From Capronia americana (taxonomy: Eukaryota; Ascomycota; Eurotiomycetes; Chaetothyriales; Herpotrichiellaceae), in contig JADWQD010000006.1 of NCBI GenBank assembly GCA_016110215.1, positions 992,001 to 1,056,000 on the forward strand: DNA of 64,000 bases, in the 5' to 3' direction. Both the position numbers and the translations under genes were made by a program. Below, piece after piece: positions 22,773 through 34,101 of this stretch (its first letter is position 1; the number at the start of each line of letters is the position of its first letter). Under the pieces are notes generated by a model, which saw only the letters and a program-made list of their open reading frames with translations, made no database searches and was not told the DNA's origin.

Positions 22773-23771
22773 CTATGGCGAAGAGGGCTGGGTTGCAGTC
22801 TCGTGTTCCATGGCTTCTCCGCCGGCTTGGGTTTCCCTTCTTCCTGTGACTCTTCTGCCTCCTCTTCTCGTTGGCTTCTTCTTTTTGAGCTCGGCTTCTG
22901 CCTCCGCGTCGACCGGTCCATCAACATCATCCTCCCGCGGTTGTGATACCTTGGCCTTCTCCTGATTATTCTTTTTCTTTTTCTTAACGCTCAGCGGGTT
23001 CGGTCCTTTAGCTCTCCTCATCCCTCTCATCTTCGTAGTCGTGCCATCCCGCTGCTCGTCTCCAAGCGGATCGTCATCCCGTTCGCCTTCCTCTTCCTCG
23101 TCATCCTCACCCCTCTTCCTCTTCCGGTCCGCCAGCCCAAGAAGGCCCTCTCCAAACTTCTCCTTCTCCACCTTTCTTATCGTCCGCTCACTGACTCCAC
23201 TCATCTCCTCCAAAATCATCACGCTCCTCTTGACGTACACGATGGGCACACCCGGAATTAACCTCGCCCGCTCCCTCACATCAATGAACCCTCTCGCACG
23301 CTGTTCCCTCTCCTCTGCTTCCGCGGTAGCAAGGATATAATGCTGTTTATTCTTCGCGTGCTCGTTGCCGCGCGGCTGTCCGGCCAAAAGATCGAGCAGA
23401 CAGCGCGCCTCGCTCACGATGCCCAATTCTTCACCCTCGTCGTTCTTGTGCTTGCAATGCCGCAGGGGGACCTCCGTGGGCGGGGGCAGAAAATCGGGTC
23501 GCCCTGGAGTCCTCGCCTTGCCTTCTGCTCTGTTCCGCTCCTTCTGCTTTTGGTGCGTGTCCATGATCTTCGCCAGTGTACACTTCGTGACGAAGAGGTT
23601 GCATTTCCCGTGGAGGGTGTTTTCTAGGTACCTTTGCAAAGGCATGTGGAAGGAGTGGCATGTTCTGAGGAAGTGAGAGTCCAGGAGCACTTGGTAAGGT
23701 TCGCGGAAGGAGAAGGTCATTTGGTACGAGGACATGATTTTGCGGTACTTTTTCGAGCGGCGGGCGCGCAT
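22773..23771 (-). CDS. UTP23: rRNA-processing protein UTP23
   Basis: A single 332-residue exon. It opens with MRARRSKKYRKIMSSYQMTF and FREPYQVLLDSHFL, the conserved start of the UTP23/FCF1 PIN-like family, then CHSFHMPLQRYLENTLHGK and a Cys/His cluster (residues about 58-102, KCTLAKI and LRHCKHKN) that forms the family zinc site. UTP23 is a nucleolar SSU-processome component needed for 18S rRNA maturation and release of snR30. In UTP23 the PIN catalytic acids are typically incomplete, so a structural role is expected. The C-terminal 130 residues are highly charged and Lys-rich (VKKKKKNNQEK and LKKKKPTRRGGRR), consistent with RNA binding or nucleolar retention. Confidence 0.93.
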   Translation of the reverse strand: MRARRSKKYRKIMSSYQMTFSFREPYQVLLDSHFLRTCHSFHMPLQRYLENTLHGKCNLFVTKCTLAKIMDTHQKQKERNRAEGKARTPGRPDFLPPPTEVPLRHCKHKNDEGEELGIVSEARCLLDLLAGQPRGNEHAKNKQHYILATAEAEEREQRARGFIDVRERARLIPGVPIVYVKRSVMILEEMSGVSERTIRKVEKEKFGEGLLGLADRKRKRGEDDEEEEGERDDDPLGDEQRDGTTTKMRGMRRAKGPNPLSVKKKKKNNQEKAKVSQPREDDVDGPVDAEAEAELKKKKPTRRGGRRVTGRRETQAGGEAMEHETATQPSSP

Positions 23772-26057
23772 GTTGGCAACCGGGTTGGAGGGGAAACTGT
23801 TGAAAAGGCGAGTTCAGAGGAGAAGAAGCAGTGTGGTGAGGTATGGGACAAGAGAGGGTCAATTCGTTCCAGCACGGCGTGGGCGATCTGGGGAGACAGA
23901 GTAGTGACGATGCAGTCTTTATTTTCTTTGGGCAACATACAAGGTCACCTAAATTACTTACTACTGTTGGAGAATTTTTGGCGGGGAAAGTTGAGCTGCG
24001 TGTAAAGTAAGCGCGGCGCACCGTAGGTCCTCGAGGACGAATTTAGCGCCGTTTCGACTCCAGTTTTCCCTTGCCGCTGTGCGAGCAATATCGTGCCTCC
24101 ACGCACTGCCGCTCAAAGCACGCACCTCTATCAGACGTCTATGGGCCTGACCTAACCCTTGGAAACTCTTACGCGGTCTTCTATGGCTCAGGAGAGCTCA
24201 AACGAGATGGAGCGAAGATCTAAAGCTTACAGGAGCAAGGCATGAGGCAGCCCCGTCAAATCCCTCTATCGCACGCGCGACACGTCACGCTGTTCGCTCT
24301 ACTGTCTTTATGACAACCTCTGCCGTGGCGATCTGATCATGATGACTACGAGGCGAGTATTTCTTCTGAAACACATAGATAGATTGATGTACTCGAGGTA
24401 TTTGATAATCAAAGCCAGACCAGAGTGACGAATGTGGGATGACGATTGTTAACCGACTGTGGCATTGCGTATCGCCTTGGAGTGCTTCAGGACTCGACAT
24501 ACCGGAGGGCATACGGTGTATAAGATGGCGCTCCGCCATGCCACACCGAAATCAAAATCACCATCTTCCTCGATCACTCGTCCAGCAGCATCGTCCATCG
24601 TCTTAAGTCTTCGTTTCCGAACCAGAGCTCACACAATGCACAATAAAGCTCATCTACACTGTGGTTCATTGGAGCCATGCTCGCGACCATGAGCAACTCC
24701 ATACCTTTCCCGAACGCTAATCCTGCTTCGCTTGCAACCGACAGAACGAGTTACTTCGATAAGGATGGGAAGAAATGCTCTGCCCCACGACACTCACTGA
24801 ACAAGTCATTTCGACAAGGATGAGTGAAAGGGACGCCTCTGGACTGGACAAGACAAGGCGATCTCCAGCTCAGCATGGCTAATATCGACGAAGGCGTTGG
24901 GGGAAGCGAGCGACCCACCCACTGGCTCAAGCATGCTTGCATACATGCACAGCAGGGAAGGGGGGGTGGGGAACGGGGATAGGAGAGAGGTCATAGCTGG
25001 TGTGATTTCGTGCATTCTTTCCTCTCCTTGACACTAGCCACAAGACGCTCCTTGTGCTGGTGCGGGTACTGTAGTACATAGCAGAATGAGACGTCCAATA
25101 GGTTCTATAATAGTTAGTTAGCCGCCCATGTCGCAACCCTTCCATAAAATGAGAACAAGAAATAAGGTGTGCCTAAACTAATCCTCTGCTCTCCTACTAG
25201 CACCCTCTTCCGGACTTCATCTCGCACAAGTAAATAAGATAGGGCTGCGCATCCGAGCCAGGGTAGGTGGAAAAGACCATACATCAAGATCGAATAGACG
25301 TATCAATGGTAAGTGATATTTTCGGGTCTGGCGTGGCCGTGATGGCTTCTGGCAGCATTTACATTCTAAACATATCATTCAGCTCATGTCTAACTCACCG
25401 ACTGGACTAGCTTCGAGTCAAGGAGCTGGTGGACCATTCGACATGACTGGTATCTTTCCTCCTGCCCCTGGCCGCATCTGGTGCTGAGGTACAGCCTCTG
25501 CCAATGAACAGGTAAGCAGGTTTTGCAGCGTCTCACCACTTGCGAACAGAGACCTCGAGCCTTGCAGCACCTTCGATCGCGAAGCACGCTTTTAGTCCAA
25601 GGTCTTCTGAGAGCGCTGATCTGTCTGATACCCAATCGTTGTGCCCCAACATGATCGCCAGGTGTCGTCTCCGTCCCCAGTTGTAATGTGATAACAGAGA
25701 AACGGTTTAATGCTGGGCCCTTCAGGGTGAAGTTGGAAATGTCGCGAAAATGAAAGGGGTATATGCTTTTAAGCTTGTGGTATGACTGAAGTTCATGCTG
25801 GCTACGTTCTGAGCACCACATTTTGTCGTATCAACAGCGGATGACAAAGTAGTTCCAGACGCGGATGAGGATCAAAAGTCCAAAGGTGATCTGAGATGTT
25901 TTTCGACGAATCCAGCATAGAGTGCTGCAAATGCTTAATCATGTCGACCGATTGCCTTCGCATTGCTACCAAACTGGTCACAAGGATACTGTCGGAGCTG
26001 GCACCATGGGGAGATGTTGTGGCTAGTCGCAAAACCAGCGAAGTTGTCAACCACATT
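23772..26057. other. 2.3-kb gap between UTP23 and MTR10
   Basis: Holds the UTP23 promoter and the MTR10 3' flank. The longest open frames (up to 143 codons at 25390-25821, minus) show no recognisable motif, start context or splice-supported continuation. I see no tRNA or repeat. Confidence 0.35.
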
Positions 26058-29000
26058 CTATCCGCTGAACTTGAATCTTGCTGCTTCCAATCTTCCTAAC
26101 CCTTCACGGGGCGCCACATTCCGTCTTCGGTATGAGTTCGTAAAGTCCTGGAGCAGCACTCGTACTTTACGCGGCTCATTCTGCTGAAGTTTGTCGCCAA
26201 TGCCCCGCATCAGCTTGCTCGCTTCTGCCGGCTTGAGTGTACCAGGTGGCAGTGCTTGCAATGTTCCCTGCACCCATTGGGCAGCGGCTTGCGGTCCTAA
26301 GTTAAACAGAGAGAGTAGGACACCGGAGGCATCTGGAAAGCAATCCTCAGGGAAGCTGAACATCATACCTGTCAAGACTCGATGTACCAGCTCTTGACCA
26401 ACTGAGTTGATGACCTGCCTTACCGCGGTTCGAACTTCTAGAGAATTTCCTGGGGCAGGTTCTCCATCTGGCCCACTGAAATTGGACACTGGCGGCCTCT
26501 CGAACCCGAAGTCTAGGAAATCTCTCAAGAAATGCAAGGTAGCTTGAATTGGCTCCAACAGCGTCAATGTTAGAGCTGTTAATGACGCTTGGACCATCGG
26601 CAGGGCAAGATTAGACGTGATTGTCTTCCTGGGATAAAACCGCACTGCATCAGAGGCGAGCCGGAAGAAGTCCTCAATCACATCAGGGAGCTCGACTGGC
26701 TGCAACTCTGATAGGATCCTGAAGAAGACGGTCGCCTGTTGAGCAAAGAATTGATAGACATTGTCGCTTGTGGCCTCGTCGACAAATTCGGCTCCGTATG
26801 AGAACTCTCGAATGACGGCATCCGTAGCCCACAAGAAGCAGCCCTGCCGCGAGGCCTCGAAGCCCTCAGCGATATTGGTTGCTAAAGTGGGGAGGAGAGG
26901 CGCTGTGGCAGTTCGGTATGAGACAACCATCGTCCGCCAACACTTGCAGACTCGTTCCAGGATTGGCATTGATCGAGTGAAGTGCTTCGCGATTTGCGAG
27001 AGAGCAGGCAGAATTTCTTGACAATATCTGACGGCAGGGTTTTCATCCGAAGGCGAAACGTACGGCTGTACCCATTCGAAGAAGATATTGACAAGCTGTA
27101 GATAGTCAGCCACGGTCTTCTCGGCGTTTTCGTCGGTTGCTTGTGAGGCCAGTGACACCACCCGCCGCATGACAGGATCAATGAACAGCTTCATGCTCTC
27201 ATAGATCTTGTTGACCGGTTGCACTGCTACAACCGCGGCGACACCTTCAGTGACCTCTTCTTGACTCGCTGGTTTGAGCTTGTCAATGACACTCTCGTAG
27301 AACTGGTGGAGTTGAGAGATGTGGTCGCCCAGTAGCTTTTGGCAGTCGGTGCCTAGGAATTTGAACGCCAATGCTGATGCCTGTACAACCTCCTGGGAGG
27401 GGTGGCCAAAGCCCGAGATGACATAGTTGAGCTGTGCCTCCAGTGTTTCAGGATGTTGAGCTGTCCACTCCGTGTAGCGAGCTAGCGCCATTATTGCTTG
27501 GAATTTGAGCTTCTCGTGATCCGGGACTGAAGTGAGGAGAGGGATGAATTGTGGAAGCACAGTGCTCTCTTCTGGACTGACCATACGACCCATGGCCCTC
27601 AAACTGAACAGAGGTGCCTCAAGCTCTTGCCAATGCGGCACAGTCGTGCCCGACACTTGTGGACCATACGTTTGACCCCAAGACTGGATCAGGGCAAAGG
27701 CCTTGGTCAGACATTGGGTGACGCCAATAACTTCGCAACAGTCCTTAAGGACATCGCCCATACTGTGCCTGAAACTGCGAAACTTGTCCTCTGCTTCTCG
27801 ATCACCATCAAACAGATCTTTCTCATCGCCGTTTTCCGGCGTGGGGAATTCGAGATGCTTGATCATGACATCGACAAGTTTGGAGAAGAGGTCTGCGAGG
27901 GCAGCCCTAGCAGGCATGTATTTTTCGAGGGTCAGGATCTGCTTGAGTTCGTACCAGAACATAAACGTGACGGCGATGGCATCTCTGTCCTTGTCTCGCA
28001 AGCAGCATTCGAGGACGCACTCAACGAGTTCTCGGAAGTCGCCCGGCATGCGCGCAATGAGGATAACCCATGCCTCGCCAGCTTCGGCAAAGAGTCTCGT
28101 GATGCCTTTCATGAGATCGTTATCTTCGGTTTTGGCGGCCTCGGCGATCATGGGCCTTAACTTGACCACTCTGGGGTAGAGAATTCTGATGGCACTCTGG
28201 GATTCGTCGATGTCCCGGGTATCTCTGAACATGGTGCTCAGGCAATCCACAGCTGCTTCGAATGAATCGCTGTCTTGCAGGGCATCCATGATCTCATTCA
28301 ACAAAGGTGAGTTGAGAACGTCCAGCGTTGGGATTTCTCGAAGCCATGATGCGATACATTCGTAGAGTCGCGGATTATGGGCTGCCTGGGCTAGAGGAGG
28401 TCTGTCAGGGCTTTTGATCACCGATTTATAACATGACTTACTTGATGACTGGGCGTAGGAGACCAAAAGGTTCAAAACCTGAGCGGAATTATCCTCCAGG
28501 AGTTCCTTGGTCCTATCGGCGATTTCCTCTTCCTAAAAGTGCAAAATGCTGGATTAGACTGTGATCGGCCGCCAGGACTGAGTTGCTGCAAAGTCGAGCA
28601 TAGAACGTTGTGTGGTCGAACATACTGAAAGGTTGATCTTGCGGCCTTCTGTAACCTCTTCTGGTAGGATTCGCAGGAAGTCGAGTAGACAATCTCCGCC
28701 ATCGCTACTGTTGCCAACAGCCGATCCCACTGTCCTCAAAACATCTTTCCACGACGTCAACTGGATCGCAAGGTGCGCCAGACATACACATAGCTGCGTC
28801 CGTATTGGCCGGGGCCCCGCAGTATAGAGTTGAAGTAAAGTGAGGAGAGAGTCTCGGAGAGGTGTAAGAGCTTCGGGCGGGAGTTGATGCAGGTCGTAGG
28901 TAATCTGAAACGAAATCAGTCCACGATCTCACAGCGGGAGTGACAGTCGCACCTTTCCCTTAAGAGTGGTCGCTGCGAATAGCCTGGCTTCTATTGGGGC

Positions 29001-29224
29001 CGACGAATCTTGAAGAATACCATGTGTGGTGTTCCATGCTTCTGACTATTGCCAGATCAGTTCTGAGTCTGACGCGATGGTGGACTTTGACGCACTGATT
29101 TCTGAAACTTCTCGAGGAATTCGTGAGCGCCAGCTTTGTCCTCTCTACCGGTATTGCTTTGCATAGTCTTCAATGCAGAAAGGATTGGGGCAAAGCCTGC
29201 CGGCGAATTCGTACCGCTTGCCAT
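26058..29224 (-). CDS. MTR10: Nuclear import receptor MTR10 / transportin-3 (importin-beta family)
   Basis: Five exons on the minus strand (29096-29224, 28953-29045, 28626-28904, 28442-28532, 26058-28390) with introns of 48-93 bp encode 974 residues. The family carries SR-type mRNA-binding proteins such as Npl3 into the nucleus and affects tRNA and mRNA traffic. The N-terminal exons supply the RanGTP-binding HEAT repeats: FLEKFQKS-SEAW, then LFAATTLKGK, then LAIQLTSWKDVL. The large exon is an alpha-solenoid of HEAT repeats ending LQDFTNSYRRRNV and GRLEAARFKFSG. The ATG has a good context (GCGGCCATGG). The size matches other ascomycete orthologs. The upstream region is shared head-to-head with the SmE gene. 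Confidence 0.92.
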
Positions 29225-29658
29225 GGCCGCAAATGTACGTGGGAGGTGAGAATGAGGGGCAGCGATCGAAAACCGGGCGCGCGGCGGCAGTGAAAGATTC
29301 GTCGCTGACCCCACGTGCAGAGGAAGAAAGGCTGTTAAGAAAGGAACGACGAGTTGAGGAGAAGATGCAGGCAGGCGCAGTTTGTGGTGGAAACGAAGAA
29401 GCAATGACCGAAATGGAGAGATGTGATTGTTTTGTGATATGACCTCAAGTCAGTTTTCATGCATTTGCCAGCCTTGCCTACCGCCCACTTCAGCCTTGCT
29501 TTCCTCCGCATTTTCGTCGAGGTGGAAATTTGTCTTTCCCTTAGAAACTACCACTTCATGTGACGGCAATACCCAAACCACGGGCCTCCCTCACTGTGAT
29601 CCTGACCAACAAAGTTCTTTGGAATATAATCCAGCTGCACAAGTAGTCTCCGCGCACG
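29225..29658. promoter_or_regulatory. Bidirectional promoter region (MTR10 / SmE)
   Basis: 434 bp between divergent start codons of two constitutive RNA-biology genes. No TATA box is apparent on either strand. Confidence 0.5.
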
Positions 29659-30049
29659 ATGACAGGCCGTGGAGGTGGAGGCGGTCGCAAGACTCTTCTT
29701 GCGCCCATTCATTTCATTTTCAGTCTACTGCAGAAGCGCTCGACAGTCTCAATATGGCTCTACGAGAACTTGTTGACGCGCATCGAAGGAAAGATCAGGG
29801 TATGTGACTTCTTGAAGCTCTAGTGTCGTCGGACAGTGCTAATGCTTCTACAGGGTTTCGACGAATTCATGAACCTGGTGATTGACGACGCGGTCGAGGT
29901 GCAATTAGCCACAAAAGACACCCCACAAAAGAGAAGGCAGCTCGGTAGGACTTATCTCAAGCACTAGGAGGGCCATCGGACTAATAGACATATCAGGCCA
30001 AATTTTACTCAAGGGAGACAATGTTTCCTTGATTCAGTCCCTCGACTAG
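29659..30049 (+). CDS. SME1: Small nuclear ribonucleoprotein SmE
   Basis: Three short exons (29659-29799, 29854-29944, 29997-30049) encode 94 residues. The branch sites GCTAATGC and ACTAATAG support both introns. SmE is one of seven Sm proteins forming the ring on U1, U2, U4 and U5 snRNAs. Sm1 is visible as VSIWLYENLLTRIEGKIRGF followed by DEFMNLVIDDAVEV, and Sm2 as LGQILLKGDNVSLIQ. The Gly-rich start (TGRGGGGGRKTLLAP) is typical of fungal SmE. Intron splitting leaves no long open frame, so the gene is easy to miss. It is divergent from MTR10 and convergent with the 5-formyl-THF cyclo-ligase gene 137 bp downstream. Confidence 0.93.
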
Positions 30050-30185
30050 AAAGGCTCCGTGGTCTCATTGTTTCCGGCACTCCAAGCATGCACCTCTACT
30101 TCAGTCTAGATCGCCGTACCGCCGGTCAATGTCAAGCCCAAAGGTAGAGAGAGAAAGGAGGAGGCGCCGCACAGCAGGACAACCA

Positions 30186-30972
30186 TCATTCGACATCGGC
30201 CACCACAAATCGATCGACCGTCCAATCATGCTCGTCAGCCGGAAGGAGTTCTCCAGGCGCCAAAATCTGCTGGCGCAAAGCAATACCCACTAGAGGAGAT
30301 GCCTTAGTGAAAAGTCCTGGACGCACGATATTGGAGACCTTACCAAGCGCCGGCATTGGCTGTGCAATGGATCCAGAATCAAGAGCGTTCTTATATTTGG
30401 AGAGGTAGCGGTCATAGAAGCCTTTACCATGGCCGAGCCGACGGTGAGCTTGATCAAAAGCCACTGCTGGCATGAATATGAGGTCCAGGGTCGGAGACGC
30501 TTGCTGGTTGTCCACCGGATCATTCGAAAGACCGATGCCACCAAGCGCGTTTCTCCTTCTCCCGACTGACTCTTTCGAAAGCGAGGGAATGCCCCAAGCA
30601 TCCGGCTTCAAAGAATAAAAATCGTCCTTATCCTGCAATTGCAACATGTCCATTACTTTTGACTTTGGCGTTTCTCCTGGATGAAGGTAGGGCACAAAGA
30701 CCGACTTGCCTTCGCCGAGCGCATGAAGCACAATCTCACGCGTCGAGACTTCTCTGCCAGGCATTGATAAGAATATGGCAACAGACTTTGCTTCTTGATA
30801 AGCCTTCATTTGAAGCACGATCTTCGTGACGATACCCGCTTGTCATCATCAGTACGAGTAAAAGGCAGGCACACGGTCGCCTACACTGTTTTTCAATTTC
30901 CTCCCCGTCAAGTTTCTTTAACTCTTCCGCGATGCGTTTCCTCAGCGCGCTCTTCTGATCTGTCAGAGCCAT
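30186..30972 (-). CDS. FAU1: 5-formyltetrahydrofolate cyclo-ligase (MTHFS)
   Basis: Exon 1 is 30885-30972 and exon 2 is 30186-30838 (46-bp intron, donor GTAGGC, branch CTGAT), giving 246 residues. The enzyme converts 5-formyl-THF to 5,10-methenyl-THF with ATP, salvaging folate for one-carbon metabolism. Evidence: LTDQKSALRKRIAEELK at the N-terminus, SVAIFLSMPGREVST (substrate loop), FMPAVAFDQAHRRLGHGKGFYDRYL (given here as two adjacent blocks, FMPAVAFD and RRLGHGKGFYDRYL, the ATP/Mg site) and VGIALRQQ near the end. The frame is open upstream to an in-frame ATG at 31050, adding 26 residues rich in Arg/Ser with no acidic residues, which could be a mitochondrial presequence. The start at 30972 gives the usual cytosolic form. 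Confidence 0.88.
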
Positions 30973-31591
30973 GGTCGAGAGAGTCCGTAGAGCTCGGACG
31001 CAGGACCAAGACCTCATCGAGGAAGACCTCCACCCCGGCGCTCTTCGCATATCATGACATTAAAGAGCTGCTTCGTAAAGCTCCCAAATTTGTCTTTAGA
31101 GCACGTTCGTGATATTTAGTATAACGCCTCCGCGCTGCGGTTCTGCTTCAAGCGGCTGTCGTGAACATCAGATGCTGCACGGAAGGGCATTGGAACTATT
31201 TTTGAAACGATCGGCTCCTCACTCCGGACGGCGGGCGAAAACGATCTTCAGGGACAGCTCCAGCGAATCAAACACCCCCACCAGCCTCAAACAAGCCCGG
31301 CTGCGCACCTCGAGTGACCCCTGCACATGCGCCTCAGCCTCCGCGTCGACGTTCCAAGGCCGACACTGTCGCCTCAGGGTGAGATTCCAGATTTCCAGTC
31401 CGAACGACAACCAACAGACAGCACGAAATATTCCGTCCACTCTTTCTTTCCCTTACTCTCTGTATTGTGCATCCTACTGCCTGTGACCAGAGCTTTCCTT
31501 CCCGTGCGACACGCCCACACACAGACCTAAACCCTGACCCGGACCCTCACACAGACACACAGATCTCGCATATAAGCAAAGCCATGCAACG
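30973..31591. promoter_or_regulatory. Bidirectional promoter region (FAU1 / ROT1)
   Basis: About 620 bp between divergent start codons. The left 78 bp may encode an N-terminal extension of the cyclo-ligase. A TATA-like CATATAAG at 31569-31576 lies very close to the ROT1 ATG. Confidence 0.45.
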
Positions 31592-32563
31592 ATGATGCAC
31601 TCAATATCCAATGTTCTCACTGTGTCCCTCGGCCTGCTCGGCCTCGTGAGAGCCCAATATGACGCTGCCCTCGTAGGCACATGGACGACGAAGTCCAAAA
31701 AAGTCCTCACCGGACCGGTCAGTCTACCCCCAGCGGACATACATGCCACATAAGAGGAAGGAACCGCGCACGGCAGGGGATATGCTAGATGCTAACGCCA
31801 TGTATGAATGGACAGGGCTTCTACGACCCCGTCGCCGACAAATTAATCGAGCCTGACCTCGCGGGCATTTCATACTCGTTCACAGCGGATGGATTTTACG
31901 AAGAGGCATACTATCGCTCTATTCCGAATCGTATGTTTGTCTACTCCAACTGGCTGCTGAGATACTCTTTTGTTACCGCAGTCACTGTTCTTGTTACTCT
32001 GCCACCACGTTCCATATACAATGTGGTTAGTATACTGACAAAGTGGCGCCGCAGCAACGACTCCCCAATGCCCCTCCTCCGTAATGCAGTGGCAGCACGG
32101 CACGTACGTGATATCGGCTGACGGCTCCATAACCCTTACGCCGTTCGGTGTGGACGGCCGCCAACTCACCAGCGCGCCCTGCTCCTACGACAACGCAGTC
32201 TACATCCGTTACGAACAGCCCGAACTGTTCAAGTCCTACCAGGTGCTCACGGACCCGTTCCACAACATCCCGCGGTTGAACCTGTTCCAGTTCGACGGAT
32301 CGCCCATGCAGCCTCTCTACCTGGTATACAGCCCGCCGCAGATGTTGCCGACGCAGACGTTGAATCCGACGAGTGCCTCACAGGCAACAGGGAAGGCGAA
32401 AGTCAAAAGAGATGGTGAACCACAGCACGTGCTGATGGGCGGGAAGGAGGGCGTTATTCAACAGCCGGTCAGTGAGTTCTACAATGCGGATCGGTGGTGG
32501 TGGGCCGGCGTCGGGCTGACGGCGCTGGGAACCGTGATGTACATGTTGCCTACTTCAACGTGA
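31592..32563 (+). CDS. ROT1: ER chaperone ROT1
   Basis: Three exons (31592-31717, 31816-31930, 32055-32563) with introns of 98 and 124 bp give 249 residues. ROT1 is a fungal-specific type I ER-membrane protein needed for N-glycan-dependent folding and beta-1,6-glucan cell-wall synthesis. Features are a signal peptide (about residues 1-22), QYDAALVGTWTTKSKKV, GFYDPVADKLIEPDL, ISYSFTADGFYEEAYYR, CPSSVMQWQHGTY, LTPFGVDGRQL, then RLNLFQFDGSPMQPLYLVY and a C-terminal transmembrane helix (WWWAGVGLTALGTVMYMLP). Each splice joins consecutive conserved blocks. The first donor is GTCAGT, a weaker form. A three-codon upstream ORF (31584-31595) overlaps the start codon. Confidence 0.93.
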
Positions 32564-33316
32564 GGGATCCGGATTGCGTGGCGTGCGGATATCTATTGAA
32601 AATGGTTTGTAGCGATTACTGTGCGACAAAAAATTGTCACCCATGCAGAGGTCACTCCGCGTGTTTCTCGGGGGGAACCGTGGAACATGACAAAGATCGT
32701 TTCGAAAAGGCGTCCGGGGTCGTGGGTGCAGGGGTTTATACTGCCTGTAATGTCATCAGCTATGGCACAGGGGTTAGCGTTGCTATTTTGCGCGTGGGTT
32801 TGTCTAGTGAACACTGAAGGCACAACCCTTTTCAAGGGCCTATAAGCGGATTCTAAGGTAGAGACGTTCCAAAGACGGCCCATAAAACAGCTCTAGAGTC
32901 TTGATCAGTGTCTCTGAAATCGCGAGGATGAAGTTCCAAGCTCATCGGCTTTTGTGCTGAGCTGTGGCATGCGCTGCACTCGCTACTTATAGGTATCTCT
33001 GGACGCGATCACTGCTGGAAAGTCGCCTCGTCTCTCTGCCGTTCATTCTCCTCGATCAAGTAAGAGCCATGAACCCAGTTCCCAAGTCCCTCAACGCGCT
33101 AGGAGTCTTGCCAAAGGATCAACCCAGGCTTGGATAACTCTTGCTTGTTTGGAGTGGAGATGATGCGTCCATTGACTTTTCTGTAAAACAACAACCAGGA
33201 GTCAGCGAATGACCATATGCGCATCTCATACTTCGAGTACCCTCCCCCGCTGTTTCGCCGTCCGAACATCCCCTTCGCAGTAGGAGAGATTTGACCCCCA
33301 GATCTGCTAAAGATTT
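32564..33316. other. Convergent intergenic region
   Basis: Between the ROT1 stop and the GFA-gene stop. Open frames here are antisense or random, and nothing was recognised. Confidence 0.4.
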
Positions 33317-34101
33317 TCATTGGGACTGTGACATCCGCCGTGGTGCTTCGGAGGGGAGCTTGGTCTCCGAGCCGCGCCCGTTTACTTTCCTTAGTTTTAG
33401 AGAGTCGACGTCGACACCCTTTAGAGTTCGCACCTATGTCCATAATAGTGAGCCTCTCTCTGGCAATAGCGAGCAAACGGAGGTTCAAGACAAGTCGAAA
33501 GTGGATGAGACTCAATAACCGAGAAGGAAACAGGGAGTGGACTCCTGATTGAGGCAGATTTCCATCATACGCTGGGACACAATTCGGGGTCTATACATGC
33601 AAGGATGTTCAGACTCCAGAAGCATGCTGGCCGGTAACTTACATTCATAGCGCGGTTGTCAGCGAAGAAGGTTGCATCGGTGCTCTTCCCACCAATGCTC
33701 GTTCCGCAGGTTGAGCAGAACGAGTGGGCTATCTTTTCCTTTCCGAAGGTGTACGTGGTCATGGAATCGAAACCACTGTGCCATGTGATATTGGCGTCCA
33801 ACGGGTAGACCATAAGATATCCATTGGTGCTGCAGATAGAGCCTGCACGGCCGTCAGTTGATACTTCGCAGAGCGAGGACGGAAAGAAAGCAGGCCACGA
33901 GCTCACAGTTACAGCTGGTCACCAAACCCTCTTCAACAGGAGGAGAGAGCTTCATGGTGAACCTGACGCAGATGAGCAATCTCATTGCAAAGAAGGCTCA
34001 CACCGATGATCATACTTGACTTTCCCGCAGTGACAGGATCCTTCGTATGTCTTTGACTTGGGCTTCACCGTCGGGCTGATCGGGCTGGTTACTCCAGACA
34101 T
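33317..34101 (-). CDS. GFA/CENP-V-fold zinc protein (DUF636)
   Basis: Four minus-strand exons, 34004-34101, 33907-33962, 33643-33842 and 33317-33433, give 156 residues. Introns are 41, 64 and 209 bp. The zinc-binding Mss4-like core is assembled only after splicing: GSCHCGKVKY (exon 1), SCN and CSIC (across exons 2-3), and HSFCSTCGTSIGG (exon 3). The last exon gives VRTLKGVDVDSLKLRKVNGR, the usual family ending. The family is named for a bacterial glutathione-dependent formaldehyde-activating enzyme, but most fungal members have no assigned substrate. No targeting signal is visible. Without the fourth exon, translation would run into intronic sequence after RAMN, so a one-exon prediction here would be wrong. 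Confidence 0.82.

Noticed and set aside
25390..25821. 143-codon minus-strand frame
   Set aside because: No domain, atypical composition, and no splice or start evidence; treated as random.
33099..33515. 138-codon minus-strand frame overlapping the last GFA exon
   Set aside because: It overlaps the GFA final exon in another frame, and the spliced GFA frame matches its family whereas this one matches nothing.
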